DNA from: Avoscillospira sp045580485
GTDB lineage: Bacteria > Bacillota > Clostridia > Oscillospirales > Oscillospiraceae
Assembly: GCA_045580485.1 (NCBI GenBank)
Contig: JAZNNW010000139.1
Coordinates: forward strand, 1 to 64,000
Reading direction: 5' to 3'
DNA: 64,000 nt
Shown one piece after another: positions 24,713-33,113 of this stretch (its first letter is position 1; the number at the start of each line of letters is the position of its first letter). Made by a program: the position numbers and the translations under genes. Below the pieces are notes generated by a model, which was given only the letters and a program-made list of their open reading frames with translations, had not been told where the DNA came from and did no database searches.

Positions 24713-25945
24713 ATGAATGTACTGGAAACCCTGCAGACGCTGTTGATAGAATCCGGCTTTGCAGGTATCGTCATGGGCGAAGGCTGGAAGAATCTGGTCA
24801 TGATCGTCATTGCCTGCGTGCTGCTGTATCTGGGCATCGTCAAGAAGTTTGAGCCTCTGCTGCTGGTGGGTATCGCCTTCGGCTGCCTGCTGTCCAATCT
24901 GAGCTATTTCATGAGCCTGTCCGCTGAGCTCAACGAGGTCAATGCCCTGTACCATCCCGAGCTGTGGGAGGCGTTTCTGGATGAGACCAGTCCCTATTAT
25001 CACAGCTATGGACATATCCTGTCTCATGCAGGTCTGCTGGATATCTTCTATATCGGCGTCAAGGCCGGTATCTATCCCTGCCTGATCTTCATGGGCGTAG
25101 GCGCCATGACCGATTTCGGTCCCCTGCTGTCCAACCCCAAGAGCCTGCTGCTGGGCGCAGCTGCTCAGCTGGGCGTGTTCGTGGCCTACTTCGGTGCCGT
25201 TCTGCTGGGCTTCACCGGCCCCCAGGCTGCTTCCATCGGCATCATCGGCGGTGCAGACGGCCCCACGGCTATCTTCCTCACCACCAAACTGGCTCCGGAG
25301 CTTCTTGGTCCCATCGCCATTGCCGCCTACTCCTACATGGCACTGATTCCTCTAATTCAGCCCCCCATCATGCGGGCACTGACCTCCAAGAAGGACCGCT
25401 GCATCAAGATGGAGCAGACCCGTGTGGTCTCCAAGACCGAGAAGATCGTCTTCCCCATTGTGGTGTCCATCTTCGTCATCCTGCTGCTGCCCTCCACCGC
25501 TCCCCTCATCGGCTGCCTCATGCTGGGCAACCTGTTTAAGGAGTGCGGTGTCACTGATCGTCTTTCCGATACGGTGCAGAACGCCCTGATGAACATCGTC
25601 ACCATCATGCTCTCTACGGCTGTGGGTGCGACCATGGTCGCCTCCAACTTCTTGAAGCTGGAGACCATCAAGATCGTCGTTCTGGGTCTGGTGGCATTCG
25701 CCATCTCCACTTCCGGCGGCCTGCTTATGGGCAATATCATGTGCAAGCTCTCCGGAGGCAAGATCAACCCCCTCATCGGTTCTGCCGGCGTGTCTGCCGT
25801 TCCCATGGCAGCCCGTGTTTCTCAGGTGGAAGGCCAGAAGGAGAACCCCTCCAACTTCCTGCTGATGCACGCCATGGGTCCCAATGTGGCAGGCGTTATC
25901 GGCTCCGCCATCGCTGCCGGCTTCCTGCTGGCCGTCTACGGCTGA
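24713..25945 (+). CDS. oadB: sodium-translocating decarboxylase, beta subunit
   Basis: The 410-residue membrane protein has about 9-11 helices and the OadB/MmdB/GcdB hallmarks: GVGAMTDFGPLLSNP, the SIGIIGGADGPTAIF region with the sodium-site Asp, and GVSAVPMAARVSQ with NPSNFLLMHAMGPNVAGVIGSA at the end. It decarboxylates carboxybiotin and exports Na+. With the three preceding genes it makes a complete complex. The carboxyltransferase type points to oxaloacetate rather than methylmalonyl-CoA as substrate. Confidence 0.95.
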   Translation: MNVLETLQTLLIESGFAGIVMGEGWKNLVMIVIACVLLYLGIVKKFEPLLLVGIAFGCLLSNLSYFMSLSAELNEVNALYHPELWEAFLDETSPYYHSYGHILSHAGLLDIFYIGVKAGIYPCLIFMGVGAMTDFGPLLSNPKSLLLGAAAQLGVFVAYFGAVLLGFTGPQAASIGIIGGADGPTAIFLTTKLAPELLGPIAIAAYSYMALIPLIQPPIMRALTSKKDRCIKMEQTRVVSKTEKIVFPIVVSIFVILLLPSTAPLIGCLMLGNLFKECGVTDRLSDTVQNALMNIVTIMLSTAVGATMVASNFLKLETIKIVVLGLVAFAISTSGGLLMGNIMCKLSGGKINPLIGSAGVSAVPMAARVSQVEGQKENPSNFLLMHAMGPNVAGVIGSAIAAGFLLAVYG

Positions 25946-25956
25946 TAAACCTATAA

Positions 25957-25983
25957 AAAACCGCCCCTCAGGGCGGTTTTTTC
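25957..25983 (+). terminator. terminator of the oad operon
   Basis: AAAACCGCCC and GGGCGGTTTT around CTCA, then TTTT. Confidence 0.9.
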
Positions 25984-25989
25984 TTACCG

Positions 25990-26018
25990 TTGACACATCT
26001 TCCGGCCTGTGATAAAAT
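25990..26018 (+). promoter_or_regulatory. promoter of tRNA-Leu
   Basis: TTGACA at 25990-25995, 17 bases, TAAAAT at 26013-26018. Confidence 0.85.
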
Positions 26019-26029
26019 TAAGAACACTT

Positions 26030-26114
26030 GCGGGCATGATGGAATTGGCAGACATGCAGGATTTAGGTTCCTGTGCAGCAATGCGTTGGGGTTCAAGTCC
26101 CCATGCCCGCACCA
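26030..26114 (+). tRNA. tRNA-Leu (anticodon TAG)
   Basis: Class II tRNA of 85 bases. Acceptor GCGGGCA pairs with TGCCCGC, anticodon stem CAGGA/TCCTG encloses TTTAGGT, a long variable arm follows, the T-arm is GGGGTTCAAGTCCCC, and CCA is encoded. Confidence 0.95.
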
Positions 26115-26150
26115 AAACCCGGCTCTCGCTTTTGCGAGGGCCGGGTTTTT
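26115..26150 (+). terminator. terminator of tRNA-Leu
   Basis: AACCCGGCTCTCGC and GCGAGGGCCGGGTT pair with one G-U, then TTT. Confidence 0.85.
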
Positions 26151-26319
26151 GCATGGGACTTGAACCCGAGAGGGTCTGAGCGGAAAGAAAACAGCCCGGT
26201 GGGCTGTTTTCCGCGAAGAGCGCGAAGCGGATACCAGGCGGCTCAGCCGCACGGTCGCTGAGCGAGTAGGGCGCAAGGTGAAACCGCAGCGACCGGCAAG
26301 TCCCCATGCCCGCAACAAA
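26151..26319. repeat. tRNA-Leu-associated structured element
   Basis: The segment is bounded by an inverted copy (26151-26167) and a direct copy (26297-26314) of the tRNA-Leu T-arm and 3' end, which pair with each other. Inside are the hairpins GAAAACAGCCC/GGGCTGTTTTC, CGGCTCAGCCG and GGTCGCTG/CAGCGACC. There is no coding frame with a ribosome site. Confidence 0.6.
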
Positions 26320-26320
26320 G

Positions 26321-26355
26321 AGAACAGCACCCACAAATGTGGGTGCTGTTCTTTT
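26321..26355 (+). terminator. hairpin terminator before the leftward rha operon end
   Basis: Perfect 15-bp stem AGAACAGCACCCACA with loop AA, then TTTT on the plus strand. The minus strand has only a short T-rich tail. Confidence 0.7.
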
Positions 26356-26582
26356 CAGATCTCCGTAAATTCGTAGACATAGCGGACGGTACCGTTGTCG
26401 TAGGTGTAGACGATCTGTCCCGTGGGGAGAATTTCCTTGACGAACTTGTCGAAATCCGCATAGTGCTTGGTGCGGACGAAAGTATCGGTGTCGTCCAGCT
26501 CCGCTTCCTCAAAGAAGGTCTGAGGTCTGGCGTCACCGGCGCAGCCGTTGACGAATTTCGCCACGATTTCGTACTCTTTCAA
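26355..26582 (-). CDS. small hypothetical protein in the rhamnose operon
   Basis: The 75-residue acidic protein is not a family I know. It has FVNGCAGDARPQTFFEEAEL, with one Cys, then an aromatic C-terminal part (YTYDNGTVRYVYEF) that could form a beta hairpin. The only available start is TTG at 26582, with GGAGGG nine bases upstream inside the end of the preceding gene. It lies three bases after the two-domain aldolase and must be cotranscribed with it. The location suggests a role linked to rhamnose use or to that aldolase, but nothing in the sequence shows which. Confidence 0.65.
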   Translation of the reverse strand: MKEYEIVAKFVNGCAGDARPQTFFEEAELDDTDTFVRTKHYADFDKFVKEILPTGQIVYTYDNGTVRYVYEFTEI

Positions 26583-26585
26583 GGC

Positions 26586-27878
26586 TTATCCCTCCAGATG
26601 GAAGGCTTTTTTCAGATCTTCCACTTCCTCATCGGTGATGTGGACGATCTGGCCGATGCCGGTAGAGTTGATGATGGAATGAGCGGTGGACTCCAGCACT
26701 TCCAGACGGTCAAAGGCCTGCAGCAGGCTGTCGCCGGTGACGATGACGCAGTCATCTTCCAGCATGATGGCAGGGCTGGCAGGGCCAAATTCCTTGGACA
26801 AAGCTGCCGGATCGGTGTAGATGCCGCCGTAGGGCAGCTTCTTGATATCCCGCAGGAGGATATAGCTTTCGGGAATGGTTCTGGGATCGAATTTGGCATC
26901 GGTGACGGCAAAGGCCATGGCATTGAGGGGGTGGGCCTGCAGAATGGCGCGGATCTCGGGATTGTTCTTGTAGATGAGATCGTGGAAATGGACAGCCCGG
27001 GAGGGCACCTTGCCCAGCTCCTTCATGCCGCCCTTGACCCGAACCAGATCTTCCTCCTCCAGGTAGGCTCTGTCCTTGCCGAAGGGGGTGATGAGGAAGC
27101 TGTCATCGGCCAGACGGACGGAATAAGTGCCGTGAGTGGCGGTGAACAGACCCATGCGGTAGCTGCGGCGGATAAGAGTAATCATATCCCGCCGTGCAGA
27201 CTGCTCCTCGGAGGTGTGGGTCCTGGGGATGAAGTCATCCAGCTTGGTGTGGAAATTGGTGGTGGCCATCTTCTGCTGCTCTTCCGTCAGGGGCGTGGCC
27301 TTGCCGATCTTGGCAGCCAGAATTTCCAGTTCTGCGGCATAGTTGAGGGTCTCAAACCGCTGGAAGGCGGTGAACATATCCGGTGCGCCGATGCAGACAC
27401 CGTGGTTTTCCAGCATGGCGATGTCGCAGCCGTCGGCAAAGACCTTGCCGATCTTGGCGCCCAGATCATCGCTGCCGGGGACGCCGTAGGTGGCGATGCG
27501 GACATCGGGGCAGACCCGGCGGACAGAGGGGATCAGATCCAGTGCCGGCACCTTGCGGATGATGGAAAATGCCACCAGTGCAGGGGGATGGGCATGGAGA
27601 ACGGCCTTCAGATCGGGACGCATTTTGTAGACGGAGACATGGAAGGGCAGCTCGGAGGAGGGCTTGTGAGGTCCTTCGATGGTACCGTCGGGATGGACGC
27701 AGACGATGTCTCTGCGGGTCAAAGTACCCTTGTCCACGCCGGCAGGGGTGATCCAGATGCTGCCGTCAGAGTCCATGATGGAAAGGTTGCCGCCGGAGGT
27801 GGTGGTCAGACCCTTGTCGTAAATACGCTGCATGAACATGACCAATTGGTCAGCAGGATGGATATATTCAATGTTCAT
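26586..27878 (-). CDS. two-domain class II aldolase/adducin protein with degenerate second domain
   Basis: The 430-residue protein is two class II aldolase units end to end. Domain 1 (residues 1-200) has TTSGGNLS, the acid SSE (Glu76), the zinc pair HAHPP (His95, His97) and LENHGVCIG (third His), so it looks catalytic. Domain 2 (about 215-430) keeps the fold (THGTYSVRL, ILQAHPLNAMAF), but SSE is SRA, HAH is QAH and HG is DC, so it should not bind zinc. It may be structural or regulatory. Such enzymes split or epimerise sugar phosphates such as rhamnulose-1-P, fuculose-1-P or ribulose-5-P. It follows rhaB by 73 bases. Confidence 0.85.
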   Translation of the reverse strand: MNIEYIHPADQLVMFMQRIYDKGLTTTSGGNLSIMDSDGSIWITPAGVDKGTLTRRDIVCVHPDGTIEGPHKPSSELPFHVSVYKMRPDLKAVLHAHPPALVAFSIIRKVPALDLIPSVRRVCPDVRIATYGVPGSDDLGAKIGKVFADGCDIAMLENHGVCIGAPDMFTAFQRFETLNYAAELEILAAKIGKATPLTEEQQKMATTNFHTKLDDFIPRTHTSEEQSARRDMITLIRRSYRMGLFTATHGTYSVRLADDSFLITPFGKDRAYLEEEDLVRVKGGMKELGKVPSRAVHFHDLIYKNNPEIRAILQAHPLNAMAFAVTDAKFDPRTIPESYILLRDIKKLPYGGIYTDPAALSKEFGPASPAIMLEDDCVIVTGDSLLQAFDRLEVLESTAHSIINSTGIGQIVHITDEEVEDLKKAFHLEG

Positions 27879-27918
27879 AGGCTGTCTCCTTCCAAAAAAT
27901 CTCCAAACAATTCAATCT

Positions 27919-27936
27919 GTCAGCGTAAGCTGACAC
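27919..27936 (-). repeat. short hairpin between rhaB and the two-domain aldolase gene
   Basis: TGTCAGC and GCTGACA flank a four-base loop. There is no T-run, so it is more likely an mRNA stabiliser or repeat remnant than a terminator. Confidence 0.5.
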
Positions 27937-27937
27937 A

Positions 27938-27966
27938 TTCATTGTCCATTGTCAATTATCAATTGT
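27938..27966. repeat. dispersed repeat family C copy at the end of rhaB
   Basis: CATTGTCCATTGTCAATTATC is, on the minus strand, close to the sequence at 51560 (TTGACAATTGACAATTGGCA). It overlaps the rhaB stop codon. This copy lacks the -10 element seen in the other two. Confidence 0.6.
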
Positions 27967-29442
27967 CTTAAGCAGGCTCAGCAGGACTTCGTAAGCACGG
28001 TCCCAGTCTGCGGTGTGGTTGGGGGTAAAGTCATTGACATCCTCGGAGTTGCGGACGATGCGGCGCAGATCCTCCAGATCCTTCACAGCGCCCAGAGCCA
28101 TGGCCTGAGACAGGATGTTGCCGATGGCAGCGCCTTCCACAGGGCCGGTGACCACGGGACGGTCCAGAGAGTCAGCAACCAGCTGATCCAGGAACTTGTT
28201 GTTGATGCCGCCGCCGACGATGTTCAGCTGAGTGATCTTCTGACCCTTGATCTCCTCCAGACGCTCCAATGCCCAGCGGTACTTCAGTGCCAGAGATTCG
28301 TAGATGGCTCTTGCCACCTGACCCACGGTTTCGGGGACAGGCTGACCCACCTTGCGGCAGTAGTCCTGCACCTTGCGGACCATGTCGCCGCCGCCGAAAA
28401 ATTCATCGTAGTCGGGGTCAATGATGGTGCGGAAGGGTTCGGCCTTCTTGGCTTCTTCCACGATCTCATTCCAGGAATAGGTCACGCCGGTCTTCTTTGC
28501 CCAGTCACGGCGGCAGTCCTGAATGAGCCACATACCCATGATGTTCTTCAGAGGACGGAAGCCGCCCTGAATGGTGCCCTCGTTGGCGAAGTTGGCCTCC
28601 CGGACGGAGTCGGTGAGGATGGGCTCATCGGTTTCCACACCGAACAAAGACCAGGTACCGCTGGAGCAGAAGGCGAAGCTGCCGGTGCCGGGGATAGCGG
28701 CCACGGCGGAGGCGGTGTCATGGGTACCGACAGCGGCAAAATTGGCCTGATTGATGCCGATTTCTTCTGCCAGTTCGGGACGGAGCTTGCCACGGAGCTG
28801 ACCTGCCCGGTCAGTCTCGGTGAAGATCTTTCTGGGCAGACCCAGTTCGTCAATGCTCTCCCAGTCATAGTCCTTGGTGGTGGGATTGTAGAGCATGGTG
28901 GTGGTCAGATTGGTGTATTCGGTCTTGGCTTCGCCGGTGAGGAAGTAGCCCAGCAGGTCGGGCATCAGCAGGAGCTTCTCGGCGTTTTCCAGCGCCACAT
29001 CGTCCTCAGCCTTTCTTCTTGCCAGCTGATAGACGGTGTTGAAGTTCATGGCGGCGATGCCGGTACGGCGGAACTGGGTGGGGAAGTCGATGGTTTCCCA
29101 AACTCGCTCCATGTCCTCGTTCTTGGCATAGCGGTAGGAGCGGGGGTTGCCCAACAGGTGACCGTTCTTGTCCAGCAATCCGAAGTCCACGCCCCAGGTG
29201 TCGATACCAAAGCAGTCCAGCTCGCCGATGTTCAGCTGCTTGAAGGCCAGAAGACCCTGCTTCAGATTGTTGTAGAGGTACGGCAGGTCCCAGTAGTACA
29301 CGCCGTTCATTTCAATGTAGTTGTTTTCAAAGCGGTGCAGCTCCTGCATTTCCACCTTGTCGCCGTCAAAGCGGCCCAGAATGGCTCTGCCGTTGCTGGC
29401 ACCCAGATCGAAGGCAAGCAGATTGTAAATTTTCTTGCTCAT
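27952..29442 (-). CDS. rhaB: rhamnulokinase
   Basis: The 496-residue FGGY kinase begins with the phosphate-binding AFDLGASNGRAILGRFDG and has YYWDLPYLYNNLKQGL, GIDTWGVDFGLLD, the catalytic-Asp region and the late adenosine motif LNIVGGGINNKFLDQ. The match is to RhaB, which phosphorylates L-rhamnulose at C1. RBS AAGGAGG overlaps the end of the upstream aldolase gene. The last residues and stop (TIDN-stop) are encoded by a short dispersed repeat (family C). Confidence 0.93.
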   Translation of the reverse strand: MSKKIYNLLAFDLGASNGRAILGRFDGDKVEMQELHRFENNYIEMNGVYYWDLPYLYNNLKQGLLAFKQLNIGELDCFGIDTWGVDFGLLDKNGHLLGNPRSYRYAKNEDMERVWETIDFPTQFRRTGIAAMNFNTVYQLARRKAEDDVALENAEKLLLMPDLLGYFLTGEAKTEYTNLTTTMLYNPTTKDYDWESIDELGLPRKIFTETDRAGQLRGKLRPELAEEIGINQANFAAVGTHDTASAVAAIPGTGSFAFCSSGTWSLFGVETDEPILTDSVREANFANEGTIQGGFRPLKNIMGMWLIQDCRRDWAKKTGVTYSWNEIVEEAKKAEPFRTIIDPDYDEFFGGGDMVRKVQDYCRKVGQPVPETVGQVARAIYESLALKYRWALERLEEIKGQKITQLNIVGGGINNKFLDQLVADSLDRPVVTGPVEGAAIGNILSQAMALGAVKDLEDLRRIVRNSEDVNDFTPNHTADWDRAYEVLLSLLKTIDN

Positions 29443-29452
29443 GGCGTCCTCC

Positions 29453-30526
29453 TTACTTTTTACCTGCCAGGGACTTGCGGTATTTTTCGCTTTCCCAGTT
29501 GGCGATGAAGTGCTTGGCAGCCTCGCCCATGGTGGACAGGGGGTTGCCTGCGGCTTCGATGGCGTCGATGATGTAAACAACAGCAGTCAGAGTCTCAGCA
29601 AAGACCTGCGCCTTCTTCTCGTCCATGCGCATGAGCACACGGCCGTCGGAATAAGCCACGCACTGACCCTCTTCCACGGTATCCTTGTCCATGGAGAAAG
29701 AGCCGATGAGGAACACCATCTGGTCGGGGTACAGGGGCTGCTCCAGCAGGAAGCTCTCGGTGTATCTGCCGCCTGCCATGGCCTTGGTCAGATAGGGAGT
29801 GGCGTTCTCGTAGAGACCCTCTTCCACCTGCTTGATCTCCACCTTGGGGAAGGAGGAGCCGGTGAGACCGTAGAGGGCAGCAATGCGCTCGTTGGCATCG
29901 GCATGGTATGCCAGAACCTTGTCGGGATCGTCGTCATGGGCGATGATGCCGTGGTTCTGCATGAGGATGATGGAGGGCACCTTGCCGGTGGCGGCTTCCA
30001 CACGCTTCAGCTCATCACGGATGGCGAAGGTCAGGTTGGCACCGGGATCGGTGTAGTCCACCCAGCCCCAGGAATAGTCTGCACCGGCAAAGGCCTTTTC
30101 AGCCAGCTCTTTGCAGTTGCAGGCGCAGGTGGCCAGATTGGCGTAAACGCTGTGGGTGTGGACAACGAAAGTCTTGAGGATGGAGTGGAAGCCGGCTTCC
30201 ACAGAGGGGCGCAGGGCGTCCAGACCCTCGATGGTCTGAACGGACTCTTTTGCCTTGGCAGAGCCGGCGGTCTCCACATTTTCAAACTGGGAGGGCTCGC
30301 TGGTCAGATAGAAATCACGGATGGCAGCGCCGCCCAGCACGGCATAGGCCTTGTCGGGACGGATGTCCTTCAGGCAGAAGCCGGAGGCCTTGATGGCCAT
30401 GAGACCGTCGGGGAACTTGACGGAGGTGTTGCCGCCGCCGCCCTGGACATAGTCGGCACGGGCGCCTGCGGTTTGGGAAATACGGGCAAAATCAGCAAGA
30501 CGCTGAGCATTCTTTTCAAAAAACAT
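29453..30526 (-). CDS. rhaD: class II aldolase, probable rhamnulose-1-phosphate aldolase
   Basis: The 357-residue protein has YVQGGGGNTSVKFPDG, the acid-bearing SVEAGFHSIL in place of the usual SSE, the zinc pair VVHTHSVYANL and MQNHGIIAHDDD with the third His. The order and length fit the aldolase half of RhaE-type enzymes rather than the 270-residue enterobacterial RhaD. It would cleave L-rhamnulose-1-P to DHAP and L-lactaldehyde. Placement between rhaA and rhaB supports this. RBS AGGAGGT. The symbol follows function, not close homology. Confidence 0.82.
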   Translation of the reverse strand: MFFEKNAQRLADFARISQTAGARADYVQGGGGNTSVKFPDGLMAIKASGFCLKDIRPDKAYAVLGGAAIRDFYLTSEPSQFENVETAGSAKAKESVQTIEGLDALRPSVEAGFHSILKTFVVHTHSVYANLATCACNCKELAEKAFAGADYSWGWVDYTDPGANLTFAIRDELKRVEAATGKVPSIILMQNHGIIAHDDDPDKVLAYHADANERIAALYGLTGSSFPKVEIKQVEEGLYENATPYLTKAMAGGRYTESFLLEQPLYPDQMVFLIGSFSMDKDTVEEGQCVAYSDGRVLMRMDEKKAQVFAETLTAVVYIIDAIEAAGNPLSTMGEAAKHFIANWESEKYRKSLAGKK

Positions 30527-30544
30527 GGTGTTATGTACCTCCTA

Positions 30545-31804
30545 TCAGACACGCTTCAGCAGCACATCTTTTTCATAGGCCTTGACGGTGGCGTACCAGC
30601 TCTCGTCGGCGGGGACGCCCTGACGGGTGCAGTATTCGGCCCAGATATCACCGAAGGGCAGGGTCTTGTATTCTTCGTTCATGACCAGAATCTCGGTCCA
30701 GTCGTTGGCGTCCTGCTGTGCCTTCATGTCGGGGGTGACCAGAGCCATGAGCAGAGCCTTCTGGGCGTTGCGCATACCCACAGTCCATGCTGCCAGACGG
30801 TTGATGGAGGCATCGAAGTAGTCCAGAGCGATGTCCACACGGCCGTCCAGACCGCCGCAGCGGACGATTTCCTTGAAGAGCTCCTTGGTCTCATCGTCCA
30901 GAATCAGCACATGGTCGGAGTCCCAGCGGACGCCGCGGGTGACATGGAGGGCGATCTCGGGGAAGAAGGTCAGCAGAGCGGGGATCTTGTCGGAGACCAC
31001 TTCCGTGGGATGATAGTGACCGTTGTCCATGAGGGGGATGCACTTATCCTTGTTGGCAGCGGCATAGGCCAGAGAGAACTCGGCGGAGCCGACGGTGTAG
31101 CTTTCCACGCCGATACCGAAGACCTTGCTCTCCACGCAGGGCTTGACCTTGCTGAAATCGAAGGGCTCAGCCAGAATGGCGTCGATGGATTCCTTATAGC
31201 GCATACGGGGACCCATGCGGTCGGCGGGAATATCCTTGAAGCCGTCGCCGGTCCAGATGTTCATGACGCAGGGCTGACCCAGCTCCTCTGCCAGATACTG
31301 GCTGATGCGGATACAGGCCTTGCCGTGGTCGATCCAGAACTTTCTGGTCTCCTCGTTGGGGCTGGGCAGGGTCAGAGGATCGCACTTGGGATGGGAGAAG
31401 AAGGTGGGGTTGAAGTCGCAGCCCAGACCACGCTCCTTGCAGAAATCCACCCACTTCTTGAAGTGCTTGGGCTCCAGCTTGTCACGGTCCACCCAGCCGC
31501 CGTTGGTCTCGTCAAAAATGGCGTAGCAGGCATGGAGGTTCATCTTGGTGATACCGGGGATAAACTTCAGAACCACATCGATATCCGCCATGAGCTCCTC
31601 GGGGGTGCGGGCACGGCCGGGATAATTGCCGGTGGTCTGGATGCCGCCGGTGAGGGGCTTGTTGGGGTCGGTGTCGAAGCCACGGACATCATCGCCCTGC
31701 CAGCAGTGCATGGAGATGGAGGTTTTGGCGGCCTTTTCCATGGCCTTTTCCACATCTACGCCAAAGCGGGCGTAGGCAGCCTTTGCGCTTTCAAATCTGC
31801 TCAT
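30545..31804 (-). CDS. rhaA: L-rhamnose isomerase
   Basis: The 419-residue enzyme has the length and motifs of RhaA: SMHCWQGDDVRGFD, GGIQTTGNYPGRARTPEEL, LNLHACYA-type NLHACYAIFDE, FNPTFFSHPKCD, LMDNGHYHPTE (metal ligands) and HVTRGVRWDSDHV. It converts L-rhamnose to L-rhamnulose. First gene of the catabolic operon, with AAAGGAG before the ATG and the AraC-type regulator gene 81 bases upstream on the same strand. Confidence 0.97.
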   Translation of the reverse strand: MSRFESAKAAYARFGVDVEKAMEKAAKTSISMHCWQGDDVRGFDTDPNKPLTGGIQTTGNYPGRARTPEELMADIDVVLKFIPGITKMNLHACYAIFDETNGGWVDRDKLEPKHFKKWVDFCKERGLGCDFNPTFFSHPKCDPLTLPSPNEETRKFWIDHGKACIRISQYLAEELGQPCVMNIWTGDGFKDIPADRMGPRMRYKESIDAILAEPFDFSKVKPCVESKVFGIGVESYTVGSAEFSLAYAAANKDKCIPLMDNGHYHPTEVVSDKIPALLTFFPEIALHVTRGVRWDSDHVLILDDETKELFKEIVRCGGLDGRVDIALDYFDASINRLAAWTVGMRNAQKALLMALVTPDMKAQQDANDWTEILVMNEEYKTLPFGDIWAEYCTRQGVPADESWYATVKAYEKDVLLKRV

Positions 31805-31885
31805 AGTTCAGTATCTCCTTTATTAATAAAAGTGTTTTCGATTTATAATATCATTCTGCCAGAAAAGCAGTTGATTTTCAAGAGG

Positions 31886-32824
31886 TTATTCCCGATTAAT
31901 CAGCTCTTTGCTGAAAGCCGGGAAGCGGTCGGAGCTGACGCCTTCCGGTCCGGGCCACATTCTTCGGTAAGCCTGAGGGGTCATGCCCTCCTGACTTTTG
32001 AATCGCCGGGTGAAATATCCCAGATTGTCGATGCCCACGGAAAGGGCGATATCACCAATGGGCATTTTGGTGCCCCGGAGCAGTTCTTTGGCTCTGGTCA
32101 TCCGAAGCAGGATCTGGTATTCCGAGGGCGACATGCCCATATACCGTTTGAACTGCTTTTGCAGATACTGGGGATTGATGTTAAACTGCCCGCCCAGATC
32201 CTCCAGCGTGTGCTTTTCCCGGTAGTGGTTCTGCAGGAACATCCGAACACCCTGAATGATCTGCGGCATTTCGCTGGTTTTGCCCATGGTCATGGTGGAA
32301 AGGACACACTCCGTGATCAGCTGAGAAAGCAGATCGGCAGCCTGGAAATCCACGATCATCTGATTGTCATGGGAGGGTTCGAGAGCCAGCAGCGAATCGA
32401 ATAACCCCAGCGCTTTGTACTGATTGGGATACAGACCCACAGGGGAACCGTTGTTGTGGGTGAGAAACGCATCATAGTAGGCCTTGGCGTTGCCGCCGTA
32501 AAAATGCACCCACATAATATGCCAGTTGTCACAGTCGGGTGCGGTGCGGTAGTGCTGGGGCTTCTGGCAGTCGATCCAAAAAAACTGACCGGGACGCAGA
32601 TCATACTGCTGCCCGTTGTAGTCCAGCAGACCGCAGCCATCGATGGTCAGCTTGATCAAATAGGAAGCAAAGCCCTCCCGGGCGGTGAAATAATCCTTGC
32701 CTGCCCAGAAATCACCGATCTCCTGTGCGTAGATCAGAGAGGTCTTGGCCAGAGCGGTGGGGGAGATCATGTTCCATTGGGAGACGGAGGAAATATCCAG
32801 ATTGTATTCCAGACTGGAAGCCAT
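31886..32824 (-). CDS. AraC family regulator of the rhamnose genes
   Basis: The 312-residue protein has an N-terminal cupin-like sensor (LRPGQFFWIDCQKPQHY) and a C-terminal double helix-turn-helix (residues about 200-295: LEDLGGQFNINPQYLQKQFK and IGDIALSVGIDNLGYFTRRF), with the family tail GMTPQAYRRM. It is placed between the rhamnose operon and the divergent ABC transporter, so it most likely activates both on sensing rhamnose, like RhaS or RhaR. Start at 32824 has a TGAGGA site; a frame to 32887 adds a hydrophobic stretch without one. Confidence 0.88.
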   Translation of the reverse strand: MASSLEYNLDISSVSQWNMISPTALAKTSLIYAQEIGDFWAGKDYFTAREGFASYLIKLTIDGCGLLDYNGQQYDLRPGQFFWIDCQKPQHYRTAPDCDNWHIMWVHFYGGNAKAYYDAFLTHNNGSPVGLYPNQYKALGLFDSLLALEPSHDNQMIVDFQAADLLSQLITECVLSTMTMGKTSEMPQIIQGVRMFLQNHYREKHTLEDLGGQFNINPQYLQKQFKRYMGMSPSEYQILLRMTRAKELLRGTKMPIGDIALSVGIDNLGYFTRRFKSQEGMTPQAYRRMWPGPEGVSSDRFPAFSKELINRE

Positions 32825-33113
32825 ATCCTCACCCCTCATTCCCAAAATCAAGATAGTGCAAAAAATTAACAAAATAAGATAATGCAATTATTCTTAGTTG
32901 ATGTTATGATACAAAAAAAGAGCTACAAAGTATAGGTTTTCGGTAAAATCTGAACTTTTTTGGTGCATTATACCAAAAGCGAAGATGCGATTTTGTGCGA
33001 AATCACTGATTTCCTGCTTGATGCAAAAATGCAAAAAAAGGAAAATGGGTCGATTTGGCACAAAAAAGACGAATTATGAAAAGCTGTACGCAAGTGCGAG
33101 AGGAGTGCATTCG
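32825..33113. promoter_or_regulatory. divergent control region of the rhamnose regulon
   Basis: This 289-base gap holds six copies of TGCRAWW (32857, 32883, 32986, 32996, 33022, 33030), all reading the same way, which fits AraC half-sites. It also has a perfect 7-7-7 palindrome TTTTGGT-GCATTAT-ACCAAAA at 32958-32978. TATGAT at 32905-32910 is a possible -10 for the rightward operon. Base composition is much richer in A+T than the flanking genes. Confidence 0.5.

Noticed and set aside
27919..27936. Terminator between rhaB and the two-domain aldolase
   Set aside because: The seven-base hairpin has no T-run, and the downstream genes lack a clear promoter of their own.
29435..32404. 989-residue open frame opposite the rhamnose operon
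   Set aside because: It is the antisense of rhaA, rhaD and rhaB, whose biased codons leave few stops on the other strand. No ribosome site or recognisable domain.
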